Assembly: GCA_018466975.1 (NCBI GenBank)
Contig: CM031562.1
Coordinates: 1,674,001 to 1,738,000, forward strand
Direction: 5' to 3'
From: Sparassis latifolia
Lineage: Eukaryota; Basidiomycota; Agaricomycetes; Polyporales; Sparassidaceae
DNA length: 64,000 nt
The notes beneath the pieces are model-generated. The model had not been told where the DNA came from. It saw only the letters and a program-made list of their open reading frames with translations, and searched no databases. Below are positions 46,651-59,174 of the stretch, piece after piece. Position 1 is the first letter of the stretch. Every line of letters starts with the position of its first letter. The translations under genes and the position numbers were made by a program.

Positions 46651-48129
46651 TCAGCTGGTGCTCACGACGGTATAGAGCAGGGATCCTAGGAAGACCATGC
46701 CGGCGCCTGCACCGAGCTGCGCATTCCAGCCGCTGCCGAACCACCAGACGCTGAAGCAGAGGCTGAGAGCCTTGCGCGCGGTGAGCGCAAGGTTGGTTGT
46801 CACGGAAGTCACCCGCTAGAAGGGCAGACATGAGGTGGGAGAAACAGACAAAGAAGCGGGGCAACGGATGTTTCCTTCCGTCAGCCTGCTTCACGCGGAG
46901 GAAGTGACAGGGAACTCACTGAGGTCAGCTGGTTGACACCAGACACGCAGACGAGCTGTGTGAATAGATTCGCCATGAGGACAAGGTAAGGCGTGGCGGA
47001 GGCGAGGATGGATGCAGGTGTTAGAGAGGCCGGTGCAGTCGACAGCGTCTGATACCCATACTTGACATCGGGGATGAGGAACAAGAAGATAGGTAGAGAG
47101 AGGGAATGCTTGTCCGGACATAATCAGCATATATCTACACGATCGAGTGGAGTAATCACTGTGTAGAATACGCCCTCCTGCCAGCAGGGGCCATACTGTT
47201 TGTAGGTCTTTTCTTGCAGTAGGCCGAGCGCGCCGGTTAGGAAAAGCGAGATGACGAGCATGCATACGCCCAGTGAATATTTGCTAAATCCTGACGCTGA
47301 CCCGCCAGAACTTGCAGTGGTAGATGGTCGCGAGAGGGTAGCAGTAATGACACCGACAGATACAAAAGCAACGGCAGCCTGAATTTGAGTCGATGAGAGT
47401 GCATGTGTTGAGAGAATAAAATGGCTCACAATTTGAGGGACAGAGTAGCGTTTCCTGAGGAATAGATAGCCAAAAACCATGGAGATGGCTAATCCTGTCG
47501 AACGGCAAGATTCATGCACATCACATGTAACTTGGATGAAGATATTACCTACCGGCCGAGCGGAAGACGATCTGGACAGTGAGGGGAACATGGTATGCGA
47601 ATGCCCAATTATTAAGCAGTGAACTTGACGTGAGAAGGAGAACTTGTGCAACCCATTTACGTAGAGGAACGCGTCGTGGTTTGAGATGCGGAAAGGGAGA
47701 GTTGGCGGGCCATGTGAGGAAGGATGGCAATGAATGCAAGGTTATAAAACACATCTGAGAGAATGTGAGAGCAGTTCCTGTGTCATCACGGAGGACATGA
47801 ACGTTTAGTTTTTAACAACTGGAACAGACTTGCCTAACCGTGCGTCAATCTTGAGCAGATGCTCGTATGACCAAACATTTCTGCCCTTTAGTAAGCTTCC
47901 GTCGGGGTGAGTTTAATGAGAGGGTTCAAACGTACGCGCAACAGCCTCCAAATACTAGGCTTAAAACAAATGGAAGATCTATTATGGATCCCACTATAGC
48001 TTTTGAGACTGTGCCATTACCCTCTTGCGGTGCCTTGGGCTGCCTGCGAGTGGGCATCTGCACACCAGTATTTGTGCTACTCAACCGGGAGCCATGACGG
48101 TGGCCTATGCCTCTGTTTTTCACGGCCAT
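46651..48129 (-). CDS. UDP-GlcNAc-type nucleotide-sugar transporter (YEA4/SLC35B)
   Basis: The start at 48129 gives a polar N-terminus and the helix LPFVLSLVFGGCCA, spliced to NVWSYEHLLKIDARLG, then through a GC-AG intron (47778-47833) to TALTFSQMCFITLHSLPSFL. Further conserved blocks are LLNNWAFAYHVPLTVQIVFR with SAGLAISMVFGYLFLRKRYS, SKYSLGVCMLVISLFLTGAL with GLLQEKTYKQYG, and the last exon SVTTNLALTARKALSLCFSV. About ten membrane helices. The pattern matches Yea4/SLC35B4 transporters, which bring UDP-GlcNAc (or UDP-xylose) into the ER/Golgi, in fungi linked to chitin synthesis. Substrate remains family inference. Confidence 0.9.
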
Positions 48130-48811
48130 GGTCTATCGATTCGATGTAGTGTGTGCGTTGGTGATGTGGGAGGGTTGTATGTCGCAGCAGACGCTAGAGG
48201 TGTGGCTGCTCGCAACATGATCGACGATATTAGACGCGCGCCACGTCCGGAAAACGCGCTCACGTGCTGGTCCCTTTCTGTACTGTGTGCCATGCACCGT
48301 TCCTGCTGTCGAAGAGTTACCAGCAGCATTGAACCCAGTGGTGAATACTTGAATGCGTGTATCTCACCGCTCTTGCATGAAGGACATCCATTCGAAGACC
48401 GTAGGTTGGTGGAAATTGCAGCCACGAAATATCACTACTTCGAAGACAGGCCTTCAGTGAAGAAGCTGCCTTCCTCATGGCCCGAAATCATTCGTCACCC
48501 CGTAAAGATGAAGGTGTGCTACGATAGAGATACATGGTTTCTCTGAATGCATGACAATGCAAGCACACAAATATCTTCATACATGCATTGTAAAGGTACA
48601 TCAAAGGCCGAAAGTCAAGAATACAAGAACCCCAACTACGTATATATATACGCAACACATTGAAGATACCAGACGTGGTCTAGAAGTACAATTCACGATA
48701 CCATCATTCGCCAGAGAAGGAAGAAATAGCCCAGGGTGCACAAGATGCCTTGCAGAGATATGTGCCACCTCTCGGCCATTGCTCTGAGGGCTACTGCTCC
48801 GGACCACGAAT
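48130..48811. other. Intergenic region upstream of the transporter
   Basis: Two minus-strand genes flank this 680-bp stretch. Plus-strand frames here (for example 48025-48546) overlap the transporter 5' end and have no recognised motif. A TA-rich run (TATATATATACG, about 48641-48653) is present. It should contain the transporter promoter. Confidence 0.4.
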
Positions 48812-51800
48812 TTAGATGGTGCCCACCTGCGCCACGAAGTCCTGCCATGTGCTCTGCATGGTCGCTTCCGGAGACCATGATCTGAGATCGCTGTCCGTAG
48901 GATTTGGAGACGGCACGGAAGGCATGAACGCTTCTCCAACGCTCGCAACCCCGTAGTCGAACACGGGAAAGTACTGAGGAAATGCTGGCGTCATGCCTTC
49001 CATCTGCAGCATGCTCGGCCCAGCTTGGGGGGCATACCCATTCGGATCAGACATGAGGGAGGTGCTGATGGGCGGGAGATCGTGGCTTTGCTGCCCGTAC
49101 GGCGACTGAGAGAAGTCCTGTGGAGAATGCTGAGACATTGACGGCCCAGCGGTCTGGGATGGCATGGGCGAGGGAATGAATGTGCGCAAATACTGCAGCA
49201 CGTAAGGGTGTATGTGCTGATCTTCAGCTTCCTGAGCGGTAACGGTACAACGGGGTTCAGTGAGGTCGGCGATCGGTCGATTATCTGCGGCGACATGGAC
49301 TTCTCCTTCGATGCCACCAAGCGTGTCCTTCCTCCGAGGATATTCAGCTCATCATTGTCATTGGCAGGTGTCGTCGGTTCAGAGAGTGATCCCGCACGAG
49401 ATGGAGGGGTATTGCGGTATGCAGACAAACTTGCATGTGCCTTCTCTCTCAGGTTCAGCATGATAGCCTATTGACTTATTAGGCAATGTCAACGTGCTGT
49501 CAGGAAGACGGAGCATACCAGTACTTTCTCTGCACGGAAATAATGTGCTGTCTTTGCAAACAGGTCACACGCACCATCGAGCTGGGCGAGTGCTGACGGC
49601 GCCAAACTCATGGATGGACACCGAGTGACGATCGATCCGAGTATTATCTAGAAAATCGGCTTTAGAACAGATTCAAACACACCCAGTGTGCTGAGCCAGA
49701 AAGCAGTCCACTAACCGAGCAAGAGAACAGATGTGTCCATAGGAACCACATCCTCTCAGTCAATTCCTTCAGTTGAGAATGAATATTTCGCACTAAGGCG
49801 ACAAGCGACCCAGCGCTCCGGTAGGCCGCAATGAACGAACTACCATAAGGACTATCCAGGGGATCTCGCGGATGATCACTGATCGCACGGGCAAAGAAGC
49901 CCCGATGCATGTACAACAGATCTGTGTAGATTATCAGCACCCAGCATGAAATCACTCACAACCTACTTACGGGATTCTCTGATCGCGAGGACTGTGTGCC
50001 GCTGCAGAATCAGGGGAACGCTATCCTGAAAGGAGCTCATGGTGCCCTCAGTAGCTCCAAAACCCGCAATCTGAAGCAGCTGTGGTACGGGATATGATCG
50101 CAGTCTACGGTCGAGTTGCAATACCATGCTATACGTGGGCATCTTGGCGCCGAAGGCTTGGTCGTATACGGTATTCATGCACTCCGAAATAAACCTGTGC
50201 TTCCACCAGTGGACTTGAAAGAGTTCAGAAACAGGAGTGCATGTCACAAAAATTCACGTACATGTCTGTTCATTACGAGGATCCTCTGCCTGAGGCTTCT
50301 TGCAATCTACATGGGCCAGCGAGAACGAGGGTGGTCGCCCCAGAGTAAAGGACTAGAGGTCGTTAATATGGAATCAGCTACATACGGTATTAAATACCCG
50401 GAGACACTGACACACACACCTGAAGAAGATCGTAGGAATAGAGCTCCCAGAAGAGTTCCCGACGACGTTGGATTTCAGTCGGTTCCACCTTCCAACGTCC
50501 TGCATCACGATCTGTACATCATTAGGTACCAAAGCATCGAATACGAAAAGCGGAAGAGACACACGAAGACCCATCTGTAAGAGAAAATTCGTAAGCTCTC
50601 GAACAGAACAACCTGATCACACTGGCTTACGCTAACTCCCAATTTTACCGTAAGACCCATGAAGGCCCATCTAGAGCCGACCCCAGTACCATGTCGCTCA
50701 CTGAGGAAAAGATAAAAGGCCATAAGGTACTGTCATGCGTTGCAGCGCCAATCAGTAACCCATTCGACACTTGACTATCATCACGTACCAATGCTTGAAC
50801 TGCGCTGAGTGTTGGTTCTTCGAAAATCGCACTCTGGAACAACGCGGCACGAGCCAATTGATGATACTTCTCTGCCTCGATGTTATAGGCAGGCTTGCTT
50901 AAATCCATCAAACTACCGATAGCCAAGACCATGAATATAAGAGCCAATTGATGAGAGAGCAATGGATCGTCCATCTGTTGGGCGGCATCAGGATCGTAGA
51001 ACGGTTGAAAGGCTTGCTCGTTGAATTGCGCCTCCGTAATGGGGTTGTACCTGAAGAAACAAAGTCAAAACACCAAAGTCGCTGAAAAATGTAACAGCCT
51101 ACATCCAAGCAGCATGGCGGAAGTAAATCGAGCGAAGCTCAGCTGCTTCATGGGCTTGTGGAAGACACCAGGAAAGAGTGTGCAGCCGCTGGATTCGGTC
51201 CAACTCGGCATCAAATATTGGCAGTATGTTGGGTGCCACAGGGAACAGGCCGCTGAGGGCTAGGACTTCCGGCGGTAATAACCTACGGAGATTTTCAAGT
51301 CGATCGTCCTTTTCTGCTTCGCTTGATTCGTTCTGAGATACCAGCCATGAGAAACGAAGGAATTGATATCAACGTAAGAGACGGACCGTCAGATAATACT
51401 AAGTCGCAGCAGCGTAAGTTTGCTGTCAAAGATCGGTAAATCATATGGAGACTTACCCAGGAGCTCGTTGCCTGACCAAAGTAATTTGTGCGGCCGGTAT
51501 CGCTGATAGCCAATGAGCCGAACGAGTCTACCACGTCTGCGTTTGGGTCGTCAGTAAGTAGATTGCCATTTGTGGTCGAAGTCGATAGGCCATCTCTCTG
51601 TATGGGAGCCTTAATGCGCAATAGCTCATCTGAAAGCAGAGGGTGCGCGTCGCAAGATTGAAGGGAGTGAGATGACCGTAGCCCATCTTCCAATTCCCTC
51701 ACGCGGTTGGAGAGTAGCGCAATTTTCTCATGCAGGTCCTGGGTGGATGCTAGGACAAACCTTGCGCTTACAGTGTGAGAGCTAACCGTTGATGCGAGGA

Positions 51801-52170
51801 CAGCGTACTCACCGGTTGCCCTTCCCGGTAGTCAAGGAGCCTTTGCAAGGAGATGTAGGGGAATTGTTGCAGAAGAAGCTGGTCGCAAGGACTCACCATC
51901 AGGACATATTGCAGAGCAGCCTCGCTTCAAGCATGATCCGCAGGGAATTTGACGATCGCAACGAAGTTTCAATCTAGATGGGCGAAGATCAGGGTGTCAA
52001 CGCAAGGCGCGGTTGCAACTCTTTCGCAGTTCACATCACCTTCGACATTCCGCGCAAGATAGACGAGTAGCCCCGCGCTTGCGCTTCTTCTGCACGCCAG
52101 CGGGAGTGTTCCCGTTAGTAGGTGGGTCTATCTGCGGCAGACGATTAGGAATCGGGGGGAGGGAGGACAT
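48812..52170 (-). CDS. Zn2Cys6 transcription factor (Fungal_trans type), copy 1
   Basis: ATG 52170 starts MSSLPPIPNRLPQIDPPTNG; a basic stretch KKRKRGATR precedes LSCAECRRLKLRCDRQIPCG and SCLKRGC, the six-Cys binuclear zinc cluster. A coiled coil follows (LHEKIALLSNRVRELEDGLR). The middle homology region has DTGRTNYFGQATSSWYYL, HQLALIFMVLAIGSLMDLSK and YHQLARAALFQSAIFEEPTL. Later blocks are WKHRFISECMNTVYDQAFGA and LYMHRGFFARAISDHPRDPL. The C-terminal 130 residues are Pro/Ser/Gln/Met-rich (QTAGPSMSQHSPQDFSQSPY), a likely activation region. About 13 exons. Target genes unknown. It is closely related to the truncated gene at the right window edge. Confidence 0.9.
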
Positions 52171-54331
52171 GGTGGATGGTGGAGTGGAGAAGGGCGGGGT
52201 CGTGCAGCATTGTGAGATATATAAAGCGTCTTCGATGGTACCCAAGTTGACAACACGGCAGATGCGGTATTCGGCAACTCGCGATCGAGATCCCTGAACT
52301 TTGTCCTCGTCCTCCACTAGTACTTTCCAGCGCCTCCCGGTCCCTTCCAAAGTTCCTCACATCCCCGATGCACTTCTGAGCACTCGAGCGTACTATTGTA
52401 GTGCTGTTTTGCTATCCAGGTGATATCTATCCATCGTCCCGTACTTCCCGAAATGCTTCGGCTGCCGATTCGATACGGTCTCAAACTTTTTGTGCATTCG
52501 GAGAGAGCGAAGCTGTTCGCCAGACGGATATACTGTCAGCCTTCGAGGACATCCGAATCCAACAATGTGTGCAGTCAGAACCACCCGCCCACGTCCTCGC
52601 ATTGACTTTTACTGCCCAGTCCTATTATTGACAGTACTGCCTTAGAACTACAGGTGGCTGGCTGGCTCTGAAGCTGCAGGCCTGACTTCTGACAGCAATC
52701 CAACTTGGCAAAACGCCTTGCTGAAACCTTACGTGTCCTTGAATGGACACCATAGTACCGAATGACTCAAGTCGTCCACGCGGTCTGAGGACAGGGAACC
52801 ACACCCGGCACAGCGCTGTAGCTATTTAGGCAACATGAAGTTCACTTATTACGTTTAGGTATCGCCATCAAGAGGTGTCGACCGACGAGGCTGCGCAATT
52901 CGAGCGCTCCCATTCTTCTAGTGGGTACTTTGATTGATTCAGATTGCCCCTCCCACTGGTGTTCTGTTCGAGCTGCGGGGAAAGCCACTCTTCCACTCTT
53001 CCACTGCGCCTGCCTGTGGCCGGGGTGCCCAGACTCGACGACGTTAAAGGGATCATCGATCACAGCAATCGGAGATGCGGCTCCGTACTGGGTGGGAATA
53101 ATCCTCTCCAGTGTTCTCTCCGCTTGCTGTGAAAAGGGCACTGATAGGCACGAGCATGTGGTAGAAATTCACTTTCTCCACTTATACAAGGCGGACTATA
53201 TAAGTCTACGAGCGGTGAGGGATAGTGCGTCATAGATCCAAGTGTCGGAGATAGAGAGGTCTTCCCTCGAAAAGTTTCCGCTGGTCTCGACTGTTATCTC
53301 ATCACACCCTACCACCGCAGATAACATGTCTGGGGCAGTTTGATAGAGGCCTCCTACCTCGCACTTAGCCATCAATAGCTACTCGAGAAGCCTCGCAGCT
53401 TCTTTAATAACGTAGCTGCCTATTTCATCCCAATCACATCCTTGCACTGGGCGACTTTTGTTTTCTCTGCCCCACGAGAACGCTTGGTGCAGTTTTGGCC
53501 TCTCGAAACTCTGAAAGATATTTGGAGAGGGCACCTATCTGGAGAATCCCTAGATTCAGCTGCCTTGAATGGGAGTATTGAGATATCGCGCTGCCAAAGT
53601 GTTGGAGCCACTTCCCGACACACTGTAATATTTCTGTCGATTTCTGTATGACTACTGGGTACTTTTAGTACTCATTCGGTGGCCTACATGTTGAGGGTAG
53701 TGCAATCTTCGACGAAGGTGGATGTTCGGAAAGCTGCCTAATCTGGAAGAAACCTAACCCATGGTCTGTCGCTTATGCCCAGATCAAACTGCCCCAGACG
53801 CCTTATTTGCGGTGGTACTTAGGATGTCGCAGAAGAGTCTGACCTAAGTAGACCCATCTCACTATGGTCACAGCGTTGTACACCACCAAATGTTGTCACA
53901 CTTGTACGTCCCGAGTTGAAAAAACTGTCTCGACCATATATTATCAGAAACTGTGTTCTGGATAATTTTTGAATGCGGTGCTGTGGAAGATAGACAATTT
54001 GTGCTATTCTGACAATTCAGATCACGTGAAGCGGTCTTAGTTATTTGCTGCTATTTGTTCGCAATGCATTTTTTGAGTGTGCGATCCATCCTGCCCTCAT
54101 ACTATTCCTTACACCAAGGTCGAAGTTTCTGTCCACCGGGTAGGTTTTAGGCTTCCAGTTGTATAGAATGATGATTTCTAGATGACGAGTCTGAACGGTC
54201 TCGATGAGGTTTCCTCTTCGTTGCTTTCATTGATGAAATTATACACAAATTATACCATTCATGCTTTACTGATTACCCATCTGCGTCTTTATCCTGCAAT
54301 TTTGGAATAGTTGCTGATCTCTCCTCTTTAG
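52171..54331. other. 2.2-kb region without supported genes
   Basis: This lies upstream of transcription factor copy 1 and of TSR4, which diverge. Frames up to 104 codons occur on both strands (52842-53141, 52921-53235, 53442-53651) but lack motifs, splice-consistent neighbours or start context. The region is AT-richer toward 54000-54300. It may hold long promoters; nothing was recognised. Confidence 0.5.
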
Positions 54332-55914
54332 ATGTCTGCGAAGACTGAAGAGTATTGGTCAGATTCAGACGAGGAGGCGGGGTCTGACGTTGAGACCGCC
54401 GTGCAACTGGGAATCCCGGACGGTCTGGTAGCTTCGTCTGCGGACCTCCTCGATGTCAATGTATCTCGGATAGGGGGCCATCCTGTACGGTTAATCCTTC
54501 GTCCGACCATGTACTTTTCTTACATTGAATTGAACGCGTTGCCAAATGTTAGACCTTCCTTACGTCGCCAGAGCCGCCGTTCGCGTCTGCGCTTTGCAAG
54601 AATTGCTCGAAACCCATGGAGCTCCTTGTGGAGGTCTGGTGTCCTCTTGAGGGCAGTCCAAATGACAGGGTATTATACATTTGGGGTTGTGCCAGTGGGG
54701 CATGCCAGCGAAAGGAGGGGAGGTGAGTATGTGTCCGTATCCTCCTTGCGTCTCTGCGTGAGGATGCCGATTGAATCCAAGTGCTTCCACAGCGTCAGGG
54801 CCTGGCGAGGTTTGAGACACAATCAGAAGTACGCCGATAAACTGTCTAAGAAGCTGGCCAAGCAGAGATTGAAGGAAGAAGAGGCACAAATCGCTGAAGA
54901 AGCTGCCCGACAGAAAACCCTCAAGGCGAATCCATTCTCAGTTAGTCTGTTAACTGTTATGTCTCGTGAATGGTTGACTAACGTTGAATCTCAAGTTGAA
55001 GACAGTCGGTTCCTCAAACCCTTTCGCTCTCGGTGCTCAGGTTTTCGGCAATGCACCTTTGGAGCCAATAAAGTCTGATGACCATCAAGTGCTAGATTCT
55101 GAGCGCCAGGATGATGATGAGAATGGGCCTCAGAGCAACGAAGATGATGACGACGACGAGTTGGTAGAGCGCTTGGCGGCTGCAACATTGTCCAACTCCG
55201 AATGGGCCTCCGCGCCGGCATACGCACCGTTGTATCTTTCCACCGTGTCGGAGTACTTGCCGCCGGCACCTAAATCAAAACTGTCTTCCGGAGCCAACAT
55301 AGACGAGGATGACGAAGAAAGGAGGAAGAAGGATACCGGTTGGGCTCTGGAAGGCTACGAAAATTCCATGGAGGTCGATCATGCCTTCGAACGCTTTACC
55401 AAGCGAATTTCTTATGAGGGAGAGCAGTGCTTGAGGTTCGTCGTCTCGTGAATATCGCAACACATACTTTCTGACCAATGATCTTCACAGATATGAACTG
55501 GGTGGCACGCCTCTACCTTTCTCCAGCGACGAAGTTTTTAATTCACTGTTTCCTGCACCGTCCTCTCCGTACATCTCGGTTACAAACAGAGAGTTCGCGG
55601 TGGTGCCTGCGCTCAAACGGACGTACAACCCGTCTGCGCTGCCGCATTGTCCTCACTGCAAATCCAAGCGGGTGTTCGAGTGTCAACTGATGCCTAATTT
55701 GATCAGCGTTCTGAAGCGGGGGAACGATGCAGAAAGCGGGAAGAAGCAAACAGATGAAGAGCGGAGGCAGGAAGTGCTCAGGGAACTGAAGGGCGGGCAT
55801 AGGGTGGGAATGGAGTGGGGGACGTGCATGGTCTTTTCGTGCGAGAACGACTGCTCTATCGAACAAAAGGGATGCTGGAGAGAGGAGGTCGTACTTGTGC
55901 AGTGGGACGAATAG
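54332..55914 (+). CDS. TSR4: TSR4/PDCD2-family ribosome biogenesis chaperone
   Basis: Exon 1 encodes MSAKTEEYWSDSDEEAGSDV and a PDCD2-type start ending VSRIGGHP. After splicing, the MYND-like zinc region reads TFLTSPEPPFASALCKNCSK, PMELLVEVWCPLEGSPNDRV and LYIWGCASGACQRKEG. A basic helical stretch (LSKKLAKQRLKEEEAQIAEE) and a long acidic linker follow. The C-terminal PDCD2 domain has FERFTKRISYEGEQCLRYEL, NPSALPHCPHCKSKRVFECQ, then LMPNLISVL, and WGTCMVFSCENDCSI. The family escorts ribosomal protein uS5 (Rps2) into 40S assembly. Five exons. Firm identification. Confidence 0.93.
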
Positions 55915-56121
55915 ACTGACGTTAATTGTAGCGTCAGATCTTATCTTATCTTATCGTGAACAATGGTGTACACCGCCGTGCCCGACTCGACAGCAACAGT
56001 AGCGATGAACAATGATCTGGCTGAGGCTCTCAACTCCCGTCAGCGATACCCCCCACCGCACACACTACTACCTCCAAGGCCCACTCTTTTTATTTCTCTT
56101 TAATCCTTAATCTTCTACGCA

Positions 56122-57448
56122 ATGCCTCTTGCTGTGCCGCAGAAATTGCGCTCCAAATTGGCCGTCAAATTCAAGTTCTTCCCAAAGCATACTCGCACAG
56201 CCCCGCGCAGGATTACGATACCTGAGGAGGACGAAGGCCATCTTGATGTTCCACCCCCGCCTCCGCCGAAGGACCGTCGCAGCTGGGAGGACATGTACTG
56301 TGCCTTCGAGTTATCCGAGGCAACTGAGTTTGCGCGATCGCCGTCTTCCGATTCGTCTAGAGCTTCGGAATCTGCAGAGGTCGGAGGCGAGTATCTTCGG
56401 CGGATATTCCTTGCGCGGCGACAAACGCAAGTACAATCTAATCTATCACCACAGAGGCGTAACGCCTCGTTGCCTCCACCCCCTGGCACGCATCCACCAC
56501 CATCCATGCAGTCTGTGTCCCCGCGCATTCCACCCTCCAGGATCCCGCAACGCTCGCCTCGACGACAGCGCGCGGCATCGACCCCAGACGAAGTTGAACT
56601 TCACCGGAGAGAGGCTATTCGCATCAGGGAGAGAGAAGAACAGCAGGCGAGGATGGAAGAGGCCCAGCGCCAAGCCCGGCTCAAACAGGAAAAGGAAGAG
56701 ATCTTGCGCAGATATATGGAGGAGGAGCGGCAGCGCAAGGCTGCTCTGGAAGAAGAGCTGCGGCGGGCCGCAGACCAGCGTAGGAAGAAGGAGGCAATTG
56801 AGCGTGAAGCGGATGAGCTTAAGCGGATGATCGCGACGGAAAGGAGGCGGGTGGAAAGGGAGAAGAGGATCCAGGAAACCCTGAAGCTACAAGCATGGAG
56901 GAAAGAACAGGAAAAGCGAGCCAAGGAGACCACTGGAAAGCGGGAAGAGCTCCGGCGGCGCCTCTTCCAAGAGAGGCGAGATTTAGCCTCGCGTTTGAAG
57001 GACGCTGCTGGAGCGCAGAGCAAGGTTTTCTTGTCAGGCTGGGTCACAGTCCAAGCGGAAGAGTCCGCGGCGTGGAAACGACGATACTACCAGCTGAACG
57101 ACAGGGCCCTTCTTCTCTTCAAGAATCCGGAGGTATGTTTCGTCTTCGTTCTGTTGACCCTTTGAAGCTGAAGTCATGTAACCAGGAAACTACTCAGTCG
57201 TCAGACACAGTAAGGCTGTCCGACATACAGCATATTAAAGAATGGCACGAGGGGTTCGAAGAATTAGAAGGGATTCCCCATTCCTTCGCTGTGGAGTTCC
57301 ACGACGGACGTTCCTGGTCCCTTTTCGCAGATTCCTCTCTGGATAAGGTCAGGTTCAAGCCTTGGTGTCGATTTCTCGTTAACTGACGAACATATTCATT
57401 CGATAGGAATATCTTCTGGCGCTTCTCAGCCAGCAGATGGCTGAATAA
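56122..57448 (+). CDS. Coiled-coil protein with C-terminal PH domain
   Basis: The N-terminus MPLAVPQKLRSKLAVKFKFF is basic, followed by Pro-rich stretches (VPPPPPPKDRRSWEDMY and SLPPPPGTHPPPSM) that could bind SH3 or profilin. About 170 residues of Arg/Glu-rich coiled coil follow (EAIRIREREEQQARMEEAQR and similar). The C-terminal PH domain reads VFLSGWVTVQAEESAAWKRR then YYQLNDRALLLFKN, with IPHSFAVEFHDGRSWSLFAD and YLLALLSQQMAE. The invariant PH Trp would fall in the last helix, but here it is not evident. Three exons, ending at 57448. Probably a membrane- or cortex-associated scaffold; no family name recognised. Confidence 0.85.
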
Positions 57449-57734
57449 GTCCTATGCTACTTATACCTCTTCTATGGACCATACCCCTACCCATGTCTTG
57501 TTCCTCACTGGATGTATCTCTGTAGCTCCACAGTCGTTCCTCTGCATTGTTGTACCTATTTATGTAATCCCATACAGTTTGTACAGTAATACTCGCTTGG
57601 TCACGGAGATTGTTATGTAAGCAGAAACATAAGCAAGCTCAATGAGGCGCAGCGCCTCGGAGAGGTCGTGCGGATTGCGTAGCTTTCTTTCCCCCGTCGA
57701 GCAAGTCAAAGTGTTGTCGTTCACTTCCGTGCCC

Positions 57735-58995
57735 ATGGCGGGGCTTGTCTCACCGAAGCCTGTGTCGTACATGCAACACGCTCTGCAGTACAATTCCTAC
57801 CAACGCAGTGCCACAGGCTACACGGACACCAACAGCATCGCCGCCCTATCTCATCCTGTTCACCAGACTGTAGTACCTTTCTCTGGACCCTCCCCGGCAA
57901 TGCTTGGAATGCATGAGGAGAGCAAAATCTACAATCTGGTTATTGAGCTCCTCGATTCGAGCACTCGGGAGAGTGCATTACTCGAGTTGAGTAAGAAGAG
58001 GGAGCAGTACGATGATCTCGCACTTGTTCTGTGGCACTCTTTCGGTATTTATCACTGCTTAACGTGTGGAGAGGGCCTTCTAACACCATTTGCTTGCGGT
58101 AGGTATTATGCCTGCTCTTTTACAGGAAATTGTTTCGGTCTACCCATTACTATCGCCGCCTAATCTGACTGCCCATGTATCAAATCGTGTTTGCAATGCT
58201 CTCGCACTCTTGCAATGTGTAGCATCTCATCCTGATACCCGACAACTGTTTCTGAATGGTCAGCAAATTTTCAATGAATCCCATGCATCATTTCTGACGT
58301 TCCTACAGCCCATATTCCGCTCTTTTTATATCCATTCTTGAATACGACTTCGAAGACTCGACCTTTCGAGTACCTGCGTCTGACCTCGCTCGGCGTGATC
58401 GGTGCCCTGGTCAAGGTATACACCCTCACTGCTCCATTTTCACATCACATTAAAGCAGTCCTTGTAGCAAAATGACAACAACACCGTCATTCATTTCCTC
58501 CTCTCCACGGAGATCATCCCTCTGTGCCTCCGCATCATGGAGACAGGTTCCGAGCTCTCCAAAACCGTCGCCATATTCATTGTGCAGAAAATCCTGCTGG
58601 ACGAGACTGGTCTCACTTATATCTGTCACACCTACGAACGCTTCTACGCTGTTGGTACCGTCCTCAGCAACATGGTGAACCAACTCGTCGATACCCAGGC
58701 TGTTCGACTTCTAAAGCACGTCGTGCGGTGTTATCTGCGGCTGAGTGACAATCTGAGGTATGTCAAAAAATACACTACCCTTCTGCCTTGATTCTATTTT
58801 CCTATGGCAGGGCTCGAGAGGCATTGAGGGCATGCTTGCCTGAACCACTTCGTGATCAGACGTTTAGCGCTCTCCTGAAGGTATGTTCGCCCCGTTGTAT
58901 TAAGATCTCTTGATCAGAGCTCACGTTGGCTGTAGGGCGACATGGTGACCAAGAGATGCTTGACTACGCTACTGAACAATCTGAACGAGCAGTAA
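57735..58995 (+). CDS. CAF40: CCR4-NOT subunit CAF40/Rcd1 (CNOT9)
   Basis: About seven exons. The chosen start [20 protein letters not shown] precedes a variable N-terminus; an in-frame ATG at 57642 exists. Conserved armadillo blocks then follow: [135 protein letters not shown] and [18 protein letters not shown]. It ends [19 protein letters not shown]40 is an armadillo-repeat module of the CCR4-NOT deadenylase that binds RNA-decay adaptors. Very strong match. Confidence 0.96.
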
Positions 58996-59174
58996 TTTTC
59001 TTGACGAGCAGACGTACGCGGAGTACAACTTAGGATCAGAAGTTCACTAATGAGAGTGCTTGTATTATTTATCCCTTGTTATCCCTGGTATAGAGAAAGG
59101 ACAGTTGGAATCTGATTGTTACAGTACATCTTCTGCCACAGGAAGTCCGTTGGGTATATCTATATCTTGTACAA

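Noticed and set aside
48025..48546. 173-codon plus-strand frame
   Set aside because: Its first part is antisense to the transporter's first exon and the rest shows no domain or start context.
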